Source: JAAYAY01 sp964429355
Lineage (GTDB): Bacteria > Planctomycetota > Planctomycetia > Pirellulales > Thermoguttaceae
Direction of reading: 5' to 3'
Assembly: GCA_964429355.1 (NCBI GenBank)
Contig: CAYSCH010000338.1
Location: 1-10,162 of the forward strand
DNA length: 10,162 nt
The position numbers were made by a program, and so were the translations under genes. Below the pieces are notes generated by a model, which saw only the letters and a list, made by a program, of their open reading frames with translations, did not search any database and was not told where the DNA came from. Below are positions 1-7,593 of this stretch, piece after piece (within the stretch, counting starts at the first letter, position 1; every line of letters starts with the position of its first letter).

Positions 1-119
1 GCTGTTGGCGCCCGGCAGCGCGGCGGCCAATCCGTGATCGGTCGGCCGCGGTTGCGGGGCGGATTGCACTGGAAATGCCGTCTATTCCGGCTCGCCGGCC
101 CTTCTGCGGCAAGAGAGCG

Positions 120-165
120 GGCCCCCCCATCATCCGGAACGTTCTTTGCTGCCCTCTGGGGGGCC
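120..165 (+). other. Inverted repeat in the leader of the chemoreceptor gene
   Basis: GGCCCCCC (120-127) is the perfect reverse complement of GGGGGGCC (158-165), with a 30-base loop. It lies in the 304-base stretch before the chemoreceptor start, where I support no gene. An ATTTCC...GATTTTT stretch follows, so it might end an upstream transcript or fold in the chemoreceptor leader. The long loop makes either role weak. No convincing -35/-10 pair was found in this leader. Confidence 0.25.
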
Positions 166-304
166 ATTTCCGGCGATTTTTGGGGCCTTCGAAACGACCT
201 CTTGTTCCGGTTTGGGCTACGTTTTCCCAAATGCCTTCGCTGGAATCGCGGGACGCTTTCGAGTGTGTGAGGGCAGGCTGGAAAGAGACAGGAGATTGTC
301 GAGA

Positions 305-2305
305 ATGAGACTGCTGCGGAGTTGCATGAATCTGGGATTGAAGACGAAGCTGATGGTAGTCATGTCGGTGCTGGGCATCGCGGCCTGTGCGATCTACGGG
401 AGCTACCTGTACACCAACTCGTTCCGGCAGACAGTGGCCAAGGCCCGCGAAGACGCGCAGAGCCTGCTCGAGCGATCGACCGAGATGTTCCTGGTTTCGA
501 CGCGGAAGTTCCACGACGAATTTGAGAAGGCCCGAACCGTTTCGGACGAGGAGGCCAAGAAAGTGCTCGCGGACTGGAGCCGCACGATCTTTGCCGTGGA
601 CGAAGCGGTGATTCACGACCACGGGGATGACAAGCCCCGGGTGCGATTGACGGGTGACGCGGAAGTTTACGGATTGGCGCCGCTGGGCGGCAAAAACACG
701 GTGCTCCAATCGGAATTCGAGAAGGAGGCCGCCGCTCGATTGGTTGCCGGCGAGTCGATGATCGAAGAGATCGACGGGACCCATCTGCGGGTAGCCGTTC
801 CCCTGCCGGCCCAGGCCCACGTGGGGTGTGCGGAGTGCCATTTCGCAACGGTGGACGGAATGAAGTCGGATTTCGGCCGCAACGTGGTGCTTGGGTCGCT
901 GAACGCCTACGTGCCGATCGGCGGCAAGATGCAGGAAGCCAGGACCCACGCGCTCGTTGCCATCGTCTCCCTGGCGATTACTTTCGCGGCGATGATCGGG
1001 CTGATTCAACTGTGTGTCAACGGCATGGTCATCAAGCCGATTCGCAAGTGCATGAGTGCCGTCGCCGCGTTGGCGAAGGGCGATTTTTCGCAGAAGGCCG
1101 AAGTCCGCACCCAGGATGAACTCGGGCGAATGGCCACGGCCATCAACGACTCGATCGATGCGACGAAGAAGGCATTCGAGGAGGTCAACGACGCGGCTCG
1201 GCGGGAAAAGGAAGCCCAGCAGCAGCGCGAGATGATCGAGAGGAAACAAGCCGAAGAAGAGAAACAGCGGCAGGCAGAGGCCGCGGAAGCGGAGCGAGTC
1301 CGCCGCGAAGAGGAGCAGCAACGGCGCGACCAGGAGGCCGAGGAAGATCGCCAGCGAGCCGAGGCGGATCGGCGGCAGGCGGACCAGTTGCGGGGTAAGG
1401 TCGACCGACTGCTGGAAGTGGTCAACTCGGCAGCCAACGGCGACCTGACCCGGCACGTGGAAACGGACGGGAACGAAGCCATCGACGAGCTGGCCCGGGG
1501 CATCGATCGCATGATCCACGACCTCGGCGGTATCATCGGCCAGGTGGCGGAAAACGCGATCCAGTTCGGCGAGGGCTCGCGAGTGATCGCCGAGAGTTCC
1601 CAGACACTGGCTGCCGGGGCCCAGACCCAGAGCGCGACCGTGGAAGAGATGAATGCCTCGATCGGGGAACTGACCCGGTCGATCGAAGCGGTCCGAGTCA
1701 GCGCCAAGGAAGCCGAGAAGGTTGCGCGGGAGACGAACGAGCTGGCTGAAAAGGGCGGCAGCGCCGTGCAGAAATCGGTCGAATCGATGGAACTGATCCG
1801 GACGAGTTCGGCCCAGATCGGCGAGATTATCCAGGTGATTTCGGAGATCGCCAGCCAGACGAACCTGCTGGCCCTGAACGCGGCGATCGAGGCCGCGCGG
1901 GCGGGCGAACACGGCATGGGATTCGCCGTTGTTGCCGATGAGGTGAGGAAACTGGCCGAACGGTCCAACCGGGCCGCCGGGGAAATCACCAAGCTGATCA
2001 GGGAGTCGACCAATCGAGTGGAAGAGGGGGCCCAACTGAGCGAAGAGACCGGCGAGGCCCTCAAGGCCATCCTGCATGCCGCCTCGGCCACTGCCGCACG
2101 GATCAGCGAGATTGCGACCGCCACCGTGGAGCAGGCCAGCAATGCCACGGAGGTTTCCAAGGCGATTCACAACGTCACGGAAGTGACCGAGCAGACGGCC
2201 GCGGGCAGCGAGGAAATGGCTTCCAGCAGCCAACAGCTCGGCGCCCAGGCGATTGTTCTTCGCGACCTGGTCAAGCGATTCAAGACCAGCGGGGCGAAAG
2301 CCTGA
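305..2305 (+). CDS. Methyl-accepting chemotaxis protein with CxxCH haem-type sensor domain
   Basis: A 666-residue transmembrane chemoreceptor. The start at 305 is chosen because AGGAG (290-294) lies 10 bases upstream and the product then opens with a short basic stretch and a membrane helix (about residues 15-37); an in-frame ATG at 146 would add 53 unlikely residues. The periplasmic part (about 38-215) contains C175-A-E-C178-H179, a covalent haem c site, in a context resembling the Tll0287-like/DUF3365 sensor. A second membrane helix spans about 216-240. A HAMP module follows (about 244-295), then about 67 residues rich in A, E, Q and R that should form one long helix (296-362), then a second HAMP-like module (about 363-418, with GDLTRHVETDG). 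The signalling hairpin carries the canonical tip around 514-555 (LALNAAIEAARAGE, GFAVVADEVRKLAERS), which binds CheA and CheW in this family. No CheR-binding pentapeptide is seen at the C-terminus (KTSGAKA). The ligand is unknown; redox state or a gas bound to haem is an inference. No che genes are adjacent. Confidence 0.93.
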   Translation: MRLLRSCMNLGLKTKLMVVMSVLGIAACAIYGSYLYTNSFRQTVAKAREDAQSLLERSTEMFLVSTRKFHDEFEKARTVSDEEAKKVLADWSRTIFAVDEAVIHDHGDDKPRVRLTGDAEVYGLAPLGGKNTVLQSEFEKEAAARLVAGESMIEEIDGTHLRVAVPLPAQAHVGCAECHFATVDGMKSDFGRNVVLGSLNAYVPIGGKMQEARTHALVAIVSLAITFAAMIGLIQLCVNGMVIKPIRKCMSAVAALAKGDFSQKAEVRTQDELGRMATAINDSIDATKKAFEEVNDAARREKEAQQQREMIERKQAEEEKQRQAEAAEAERVRREEEQQRRDQEAEEDRQRAEADRRQADQLRGKVDRLLEVVNSAANGDLTRHVETDGNEAIDELARGIDRMIHDLGGIIGQVAENAIQFGEGSRVIAESSQTLAAGAQTQSATVEEMNASIGELTRSIEAVRVSAKEAEKVARETNELAEKGGSAVQKSVESMELIRTSSAQIGEIIQVISEIASQTNLLALNAAIEAARAGEHGMGFAVVADEVRKLAERSNRAAGEITKLIRESTNRVEEGAQLSEETGEALKAILHAASATAARISEIATATVEQASNATEVSKAIHNVTEVTEQTAAGSEEMASSSQQLGAQAIVLRDLVKRFKTSGAKA

Positions 2306-2361
2306 CGTGCCGGCAAGACAGCTTCTGCGGCAGTCCGTGACTGGTCATTCCTGAACAACAA

Positions 2362-2396
2362 CGGCCGGCCGGTCCTGATCGAGGACCGGCCGGCCG
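2362..2396. terminator. Bidirectional terminator between convergent genes
   Basis: CGGCCGGCCGGTCCT (2362-2376) and its perfect reverse complement (2382-2396) form a 15-bp, very GC-rich stem around the loop GATCG. It sits 56 bases after the chemoreceptor stop and 32 bases beyond the stop of the convergent HEAT gene. On the minus strand the stem is followed by TTGTTGTT, which is fairly U-rich; on the plus strand by GTTCATTTC, which is weaker. Position and symmetry support termination of both genes, better for the minus-strand one. Confidence 0.8.
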
Positions 2397-2428
2397 GTTC
2401 ATTTCAGGTTCTGCTGAGGGGTCGCCGG

Positions 2429-4399
2429 TTACTTCGCGCGATTCAGCAGTCGCTTGGCCTTGGCTACCTGATCGGCGTCCTTGGAGGTTTCGACGATCTT
2501 CTTCATGGCAGCAGCCACTGCGGCCTTGTTGCCGTCGACGATGCTCTCACCGATCTTGGTCGCTGCATCGCACGCCACCTTGCCCAGGGCGGGATCCTGC
2601 ACGTAGGCCATCACCATCTGCAGGGCGTCGGCCGAAGGGTAGCGAATGATCGAGTGTTCCAGGACGATCGCCTTCTCGTCGGCACGTTCCGCGAGGCCCA
2701 AGGCGTTCTGGCAGATCGTAAAGCCTTCTTCCGGGGAAGGATTCAACTGCCGGGCGATGCGGATATAGCCGCGGAGGGCCCGGATCTTGTACTTGTTTTC
2801 CTTCAGATCCTTGGCCAGTGCGAACAGCTCGGGGGCAGCCTCGGGGCTGGTCCAGTTGCCGAGGATCTCCGTGGCCTTGTCCTGCATGGCGTCGTCGCCG
2901 CTGCGCGCGATAGCCACGACGGTTTTCAGGGCCGTCTGGCCGCTGATGTCGAGAAGGCGGTCCATGAGGAAGACCTTGACTTCCGCCGGCGCTCCGTCCA
3001 TGCACTCGGCGATTTTGGCTGCACAGGCATCCTCGTCGGGCATGCGGATGACGGTGTCCTTGATCGCCTGCTGGGCAACCGCCTTTTCCTCGTCCGTGTC
3101 GGCCTTCGACAGCCGATCGACGAGTCCGGGGAGCCTATCCACCCCGACGGTTTTTCCCAGGGCCTGGACGGCAGCCAGTTGAATCTGCATGTCAGACGAC
3201 TGGGCCGCCTTTTCGAGGGCTTCGCTGGCGGCCATGATCCGCCGTTCTCCGGCGGTTTCGATGGCCAGGGCCAAGGCCTTGCCCTGGCTTCCGGCAACGG
3301 CGGCGACCACGGCGGCATCGACTTCGGCGCCCGGCATGGCGATGAGGACCTGCCTGGCGGCGGTCGAGATGTCGGCGTCGTCATCGGCTGCCGCTTCCAG
3401 GAGCAGGTTCACGTTGTCGGCCCCGCCAAGGGCCACCAGGGCCTCGATGGCCGCCAGACGCAACTCCTTGGCCTCGGAAGTGACGGCCTTGACCACGGCC
3501 GGCAGGGCCGCCACGTCGCCGCGGTCGGCCAGGGCGGTGAGCAGCTTGGCCTGCTGGTCCGCAGGGACCTCGTCGAGAAGGCCGAGCAACGCGTTGGCCA
3601 CGGCCTGGCCGGGGATCAACCGTGCGGCTCGCAGCGAAACGCCGCGGAGCCTGGCGTCGTCCGACTTGAGCTGCTCGACCATCAGAGCGATGCCTTCCTC
3701 GCCGCGGGCGAGGATTGCGTTCTGCATGGCGGCTTCGACCACAAACACCGGCACATCGGCCTTGCAGACCGTGTCGAGCAGATCCAGGGCGGCAGCCTTG
3801 TTGCCGCCGGCGAGGAGTTTGTCGGCGCAGGCCAGGCAGGCGTCGGCCACCTGGATCTTCAGAGCGTCCTTGGTTTTGGAAAGTTGCTCCTTGAGAACGG
3901 CAACGGCTTCCTCCGTGGCGATCTTACCGAGTGCGGCGGTCGCCGCGGCCACGATGTCATCGTCACGATCCATCAGCCCGGCCAGGGCTTCTACGGCCTC
4001 CGGATCCTGGCGAACGCCGATCGAGTTGATCACGCCCACGAGGAGGTTGCCCTGAACCTTGCCCAGCGCGGCTCGGAAGGCGGCATCGACGGAAGGATCG
4101 GCGAGGGGCTCGAGGCTGTAACGGGCATAATGGGCCCACTTGGCGTCTTCCAGGATCGGCGCCAAGGCGGGAACGGCGTATTTGGTACCGAAGATGGCGA
4201 GGCGTTTGAAGGCGACCGCCTTATCGTTGTCTGGGGTGTCGGCCGATTGGATGATCGCCAGGCACTTGTCCGTCTCGTCCTGGGCATCCTGTCCGGCCTG
4301 CAGGGGCAGGTCGGAATTCTGCCCAAAAACTTTCGCGGTTCCGACTGCCGCCGCCAGCAGGGCCAGGGCGACAATCAGTGGTTTGGGATAGCGGAACAT
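2429..4399 (-). CDS. Exported HEAT-repeat protein
   Basis: A 656-residue protein with an N-terminal Sec-type signal sequence (basic FRYPK, hydrophobic core about residues 8-20, possible cleavage near VFG-QN at 26-27). The rest is nearly all alpha-helical and built of degenerate HEAT repeats: paired helices with the pattern AVxALxxxL...DxxVxxAAxxALGKI. Clear examples are around residues 75-112, 118-173 and 290-352. No catalytic motif or cytochrome CxxCH site is visible, so a scaffold or binding role in the periplasm is the safest reading. The start is fixed by the signal peptide and by AGGAG (4410-4414) 10 bases upstream. It lies 126 bases downstream of the oxidoreductase gene on the same strand with no obvious terminator between, so co-transcription is likely. 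The 3' end meets the shared hairpin. The partner and substrate are unknown. Confidence 0.85.
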   Translation of the reverse strand: MFRYPKPLIVALALLAAAVGTAKVFGQNSDLPLQAGQDAQDETDKCLAIIQSADTPDNDKAVAFKRLAIFGTKYAVPALAPILEDAKWAHYARYSLEPLADPSVDAAFRAALGKVQGNLLVGVINSIGVRQDPEAVEALAGLMDRDDDIVAAATAALGKIATEEAVAVLKEQLSKTKDALKIQVADACLACADKLLAGGNKAAALDLLDTVCKADVPVFVVEAAMQNAILARGEEGIALMVEQLKSDDARLRGVSLRAARLIPGQAVANALLGLLDEVPADQQAKLLTALADRGDVAALPAVVKAVTSEAKELRLAAIEALVALGGADNVNLLLEAAADDDADISTAARQVLIAMPGAEVDAAVVAAVAGSQGKALALAIETAGERRIMAASEALEKAAQSSDMQIQLAAVQALGKTVGVDRLPGLVDRLSKADTDEEKAVAQQAIKDTVIRMPDEDACAAKIAECMDGAPAEVKVFLMDRLLDISGQTALKTVVAIARSGDDAMQDKATEILGNWTSPEAAPELFALAKDLKENKYKIRALRGYIRIARQLNPSPEEGFTICQNALGLAERADEKAIVLEHSIIRYPSADALQMVMAYVQDPALGKVACDAATKIGESIVDGNKAAVAAAMKKIVETSKDADQVAKAKRLLNRAK

Positions 4400-4525
4400 G
4401 GTTGGTTATCTCCTCGGTAAAGTCGTCGAATTGGTGCATGAAGAACACAGGGCGGCAGGGCCGCGGGCTGGATCGGTGGAAAGGGTACTCCACTTGACGA
4501 TCCCATCCGGGGGTCGGGGCCAAGA

Positions 4526-5815
4526 CTAGCTTCTCCACGGTTCGCGGTAGGCGCGGCTGCGCATGCGGTTGGCTTCGGCGTCGTTGACGAATTCGATCTT
4601 CTGCGTATCGAGGGTCAACTTGCGGCCGAGCTGCCAGGCGATGTAGGCCGCGTGGCAGGCGATGTGCGAGTTGGCAACGCGATCGGCGTTGGATTGGGCA
4701 ATTGCCCGCGTCTTCACGCAGTTGAGGAAATCGCGGATATGATTCTTCGGATCCGTGCCGGCGGTGGGGACGTTTTTCAGGTACTGGCGGACGGAAGCCG
4801 AGGTCTTCATACGGCCGCTGTCGCCGGTCTCGACCCACCCGCTTTCGCCTTCGTAGCGAGCGCTACAGGTCCCAAGGCCCATCCAGCCGGTATCGCGCAT
4901 GACGAGCTTCAGGCCGTCGTCGTAGGTGCAATGGACGTGGGTTTCGCTGACCGGCTCGTAGATATTGGGCATGGTGTGGTCCTTCTGGGCCGCCCACTGG
5001 CAGAGATCAACGGTGTGGGAGCCCCATTCCAGGATACCGCCGCCATGGAAGTCGAAATGTCCGCGCCATCCACCTTCGATGTATTGCTTATTGAAGGGGC
5101 GCCAAGGGCACGGGCCGAGCCAGGTATCCCAGTCGACCTCCCAATCTTTATCGTCTTCGCTGGGGATCTCCTCCGTATCGAGCCACTTCTGCGAGGTGCC
5201 CGGGGCGAGCGTGTTGGCGTGAACGGTCGTGAGTTTGCCGAGCCGGCCGCTCGCGCACAGATCGGCCGCCAGGATGAAGTTGGCGATGTTGCGGCGTTGG
5301 GTCCCGGCCTGGTAGACCACGCCGTAGCGTTTGATCGTATTGGCCAGGTCGATGCTCTCCTGGATGGTTGTCGAACAGGGTTTCTCGGAGTAGATATCCT
5401 TGCCGGCTTTGGCGGCCAGGATGGCGGCCATGGTGTGCCAGCGGTCGCCGGTGGCGATGAGGACCGCGTCGATATCCTGGCGGGCGAGGAACTCATGAGG
5501 ATTGGCGTACATTGCGCAGTTGGAGTTCTTGTAGAAATCGTCGACGGTCTTCTTGACCGTCTGACGCGACTTCTGGCGGACGTCGCAGATGGCGACGAAC
5601 TGGACATCGGGCGATTCGAGCAGGCATTGCAGGTCGTGCATGCCTCGGCCGCGGATCCCAAACCCGCCCATCACAATTCGCTCGCTGGGGGCCACAACTC
5701 GGTGGTCACCCAAGGCGGAACTGGGAATGATCTGCGGCAGCGCCAGAACCGCACCCGCCTGGGCTGCGGTTCGGAGAAACCGCCGACGTGAAAACGCCGC
5801 GTGATTCTGCGACAT
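4526..5815 (-). CDS. Tat-exported Gfo/Idh/MocA family oxidoreductase
   Basis: A 429-residue NAD(P)-dependent oxidoreductase of the glucose-fructose oxidoreductase/inositol dehydrogenase family. The N-terminus is a twin-arginine signal (SRRRFLRTAAQAGAVLA, about residues 9-25), implying export of a folded, cofactor-loaded protein. The Rossmann motif G51-F-G-I-R-G56 follows, then the family's E144-K-P146 motif, and a substrate-domain segment GGGILEWGSHTVDLCQW (about 258-274) in which H267 and D270 match the usual catalytic-site spacing. The start at 5815 is preferred over an in-frame ATG at 5902: it has AAGGAG (5823-5828) 7 bases upstream, it begins the Tat signal directly, and the 5902 codon lies upstream of the candidate promoter. 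Substrate is probably a sugar or polyol derivative, as is usual for the family; the sequence does not specify which. The HEAT-repeat gene follows downstream. Confidence 0.93.
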   Translation of the reverse strand: MSQNHAAFSRRRFLRTAAQAGAVLALPQIIPSSALGDHRVVAPSERIVMGGFGIRGRGMHDLQCLLESPDVQFVAICDVRQKSRQTVKKTVDDFYKNSNCAMYANPHEFLARQDIDAVLIATGDRWHTMAAILAAKAGKDIYSEKPCSTTIQESIDLANTIKRYGVVYQAGTQRRNIANFILAADLCASGRLGKLTTVHANTLAPGTSQKWLDTEEIPSEDDKDWEVDWDTWLGPCPWRPFNKQYIEGGWRGHFDFHGGGILEWGSHTVDLCQWAAQKDHTMPNIYEPVSETHVHCTYDDGLKLVMRDTGWMGLGTCSARYEGESGWVETGDSGRMKTSASVRQYLKNVPTAGTDPKNHIRDFLNCVKTRAIAQSNADRVANSHIACHAAYIAWQLGRKLTLDTQKIEFVNDAEANRMRSRAYREPWRS

Positions 5816-5844
5816 GGTCGGTCTCCTTATTCGATTCAAAGCGG

Positions 5845-5854
5845 GGAAATTTCC
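5845..5854. promoter_or_regulatory. Short palindrome in the oxidoreductase leader
   Basis: GGAAATTTCC is a perfect 10-base palindrome lying between the predicted transcription start (about 5863) and the ribosome-binding site (5823-5828) of the oxidoreductase gene. The position would suit a repressor operator, but a palindrome this short can occur by chance. Confidence 0.25.
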
Positions 5855-5869
5855 GTCGAAGGGGTCCCC

Positions 5870-5875
5870 ATTATA
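5870..5875 (-). promoter_or_regulatory. Candidate -10 box for the oxidoreductase-HEAT unit
   Basis: Read on the minus strand this is TATAAT, a perfect sigma-70-type -10 hexamer, standing out in GC-rich DNA. Transcription would start near 5863 and give a leader of about 48 bases containing the AAGGAG site. The -35 region is weak: at 17-bp spacing it reads GTGCGT, while TTGCGT is 12 bp away. Confidence 0.5.
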
Positions 5876-6333
5876 GTACGGCAGTTGACGCAACGCACGC
5901 ACTCGACACGTTCACCTCGCAGGAGGGGGTAGTCACGGGATTCCCATGCTACACCGTTTTGCCGACAACAAGCCGACTATCGCACAGGGCCTGTTTTCCG
6001 GTAGATTTGGGGCAGATTCGCCTTCTGCAGGAGAGTCTTTTATCCCTGCCGCCGATGTGGATTGACTGGTGAACTGCGGCCGGTGGAAGGGAGTGTTTGT
6101 CGCAAAACACACCCTGAACCCGCCCAGTCGGCAGCGGTGCGGATCGCATCTGTGGACCGGAAAGGCGGGGGCGGTTCTGGAGCGGTGAGACTACCAGCAA
6201 GGGTGGATCAATCCTGACGTTCAGAATGGGGAATAAATGTTGCGTGCCGAGCCCGTTCCAGGTAGAACTCGCAGGGCGGTTGTCCCCTGATTTGGGACCG
6301 TTACCTGCAACCACTGGCCGAATCGATACCGAA
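5876..6333. other. Divergent intergenic region
   Basis: The two flanking genes point away from each other, so promoters for both should lie in or beside this stretch. The only structure I can support is an imperfect hairpin at 6088-6115: AGGG-GTGTTT pairing with AAACAC-CCCT around the loop GTCGCA, with one A-A mismatch. There is no U-run, so it is not a typical terminator. Open frames exist on both strands but show no start signals or recognisable protein features. The segment 6226-6333 could be an N-terminal extension of the following gene. Confidence 0.4.
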
Positions 6334-7593
6334 ATGGACGTCCATCCGCACCGCAGTTCACTTGATTTTCTGGAGACTCGGGAGCGTTTTCTGCCCGTCA
6401 AGGAAGAGGCGATCCTCCGCAAGATCCTGGCCGACGGCAATTGTTCGGAACAGCAGCGGAAGCAGTTCTGCATGTTTCTCGACATGGTCCGGGCGAGGTT
6501 TCACTTCGAGTTCGTGGATGAGATCAACTCCCTCAAGCGGCTCTATGATCCCTTCGATCCGGACCGCGACACTCAACTGCTCGCGGAACTATCGGACCAG
6601 GAACGCGAGGAGGCGTTTTCCGAGCTGCGCCGGCGATACGAGAAGCTACTGCTGAGCGGGAACTACGTGAAGCTCAGCCGCGAGCAGTTGCTTGCCTGCA
6701 TGGAGTCTCGCAACGAATTGGGGCTTTCTGTGCGAGTGAATCTCGACGACTACGAGGTGCTCGACGTCTACTACCGGGGGATCCGAGCGGCGCAGCAGTC
6801 GTATCGTGCCTGGAAGACCTTCTTTCGCCAGCGGACGGTTCCCGTGCGGATGTTCTCGCGGGTGGCGATTCTCGTTCGCAGGCGGCACGCCCGGAAGGGG
6901 AAGGAACCGGCGCGCGACATCGTGCTGATGAAGCTGTTCAAGGACATCGTGCTGGAAGACCTGAAGATGACTTCGCCGGAAGTCCGCCTGCAGATGAAGT
7001 TGTTCGACAAGCTCAAAGTGGGTGGCACCGTGGCGGGCGGGCTGGCCGCACCGACGATGAAGCTGTTCACGGCAGCGATCATTTCTCCGGTCGTTCTGCT
7101 GGTCATCGTGGCGGGTTTCGCGGGGGCCTTTTTCAAGGGGGTCTTCAGCTTCCTCACGAGCAAGACGAAGTACATGCAGACCCTTTCCTCCAGTCTCTAC
7201 TACAAGAACCTGGCCAACAATGTGAGTGCTTTGACCCGGCTGGTCGACGCTGCCGAGGCGGAGGAGATCAAGGAGTTGTTGCTGGCCTACTTCATTCTCT
7301 ACAGCGAGCGCGAGGCGAGCTACACCATGGAGGAACTCGACGCCCGAGTGGAGGCCTGGCTGCAGGAGAACTTCCAGCTTCGTAACGTCGACTTCGAAAT
7401 GGACGATGCGGTCCGCAAGCTGGTCGACAAGGGCCTGATCGAGGTCCGGGAAGAGGCGGCGGAGGACGGCACGACTCGCCGGGTTCTGAAGGCCCTCGAG
7501 CTACCGGTGGCGTTGGATCGGCTGGACCAGTGGTGGGACGACTACTTCTCGCCCAACGGCAAGGAGACGGTGCTGCGCCCGGTCGGGAGCTGA
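6334..7593 (+). CDS. DUF3754 (TMEM143-like) membrane protein
   Basis: A 419-residue protein whose middle and C-terminal parts match what I recall of DUF3754, the domain shared by bacterial and plant proteins and mitochondrial TMEM143. Family-like pieces are RERFLPV near residues 16-22, MKLFKDIVLEDLKM (about 199-212), a hydrophobic segment about 245-276 (one long helix or a hairpin), YYKNLANN (about 289-296) and ELLLAYFILY (about 314-323). The last 100 residues look like a helical/winged-helix tail. The molecular function of the family is unknown. The start is uncertain: neither 6334 nor the in-frame ATG at 6226 has a good ribosome-binding site. I prefer 6334 because the extra 36 codons have poorer GC3 bias and would place unconserved-looking sequence before RERFLPV. 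It stands alone, divergent from the oxidoreductase, with a 341-base gap after it. Confidence 0.8.
   Translation: MDVHPHRSSLDFLETRERFLPVKEEAILRKILADGNCSEQQRKQFCMFLDMVRARFHFEFVDEINSLKRLYDPFDPDRDTQLLAELSDQEREEAFSELRRRYEKLLLSGNYVKLSREQLLACMESRNELGLSVRVNLDDYEVLDVYYRGIRAAQQSYRAWKTFFRQRTVPVRMFSRVAILVRRRHARKGKEPARDIVLMKLFKDIVLEDLKMTSPEVRLQMKLFDKLKVGGTVAGGLAAPTMKLFTAAIISPVVLLVIVAGFAGAFFKGVFSFLTSKTKYMQTLSSSLYYKNLANNVSALTRLVDAAEAEEIKELLLAYFILYSEREASYTMEELDARVEAWLQENFQLRNVDFEMDDAVRKLVDKGLIEVREEAAEDGTTRRVLKALELPVALDRLDQWWDDYFSPNGKETVLRPVGS

Noticed and set aside
2..37. Possible tail of an upstream plus-strand gene (LLAPGSAAANP then stop)
   Set aside because: Eleven codons are too few to support a gene; other frames are also open here.
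1006..2160. Open frame of 384 codons on the minus strand across the chemoreceptor
   Set aside because: Its Ser/Arg/Ala-rich product is the mirror of the charged helix and signalling domain; no domain or start signal supports it.
2654..4420. Open frame of 588 codons on the plus strand across the HEAT gene
   Set aside because: It is the antisense of a GC-rich, Ala/Asp/Leu-rich gene, where stop codons are rare. It has no recognisable domain, while the minus strand has a ribosome-binding site, signal peptide and HEAT repeats.
4400..4525. Short inverted repeat GTGGA/TCCAC between the oxidoreductase and HEAT genes, considered as a terminator
   Set aside because: A 5-bp stem with an 8-base loop and no U-run is too weak to separate the two genes.
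4652..5791. Open frame of 379 codons on the plus strand across the oxidoreductase
   Set aside because: The opposite strand encodes a complete Tat signal, Rossmann motif and EKP motif. The antisense product is Gly/Val/Ala-rich without known motifs.
5949..6485. Open frame of 178 codons on the minus strand between the oxidoreductase and DUF3754 genes
   Set aside because: It overlaps the start of the DUF3754 gene, is Arg/Ser/Pro-rich and has no family resemblance or convincing ribosome-binding site.
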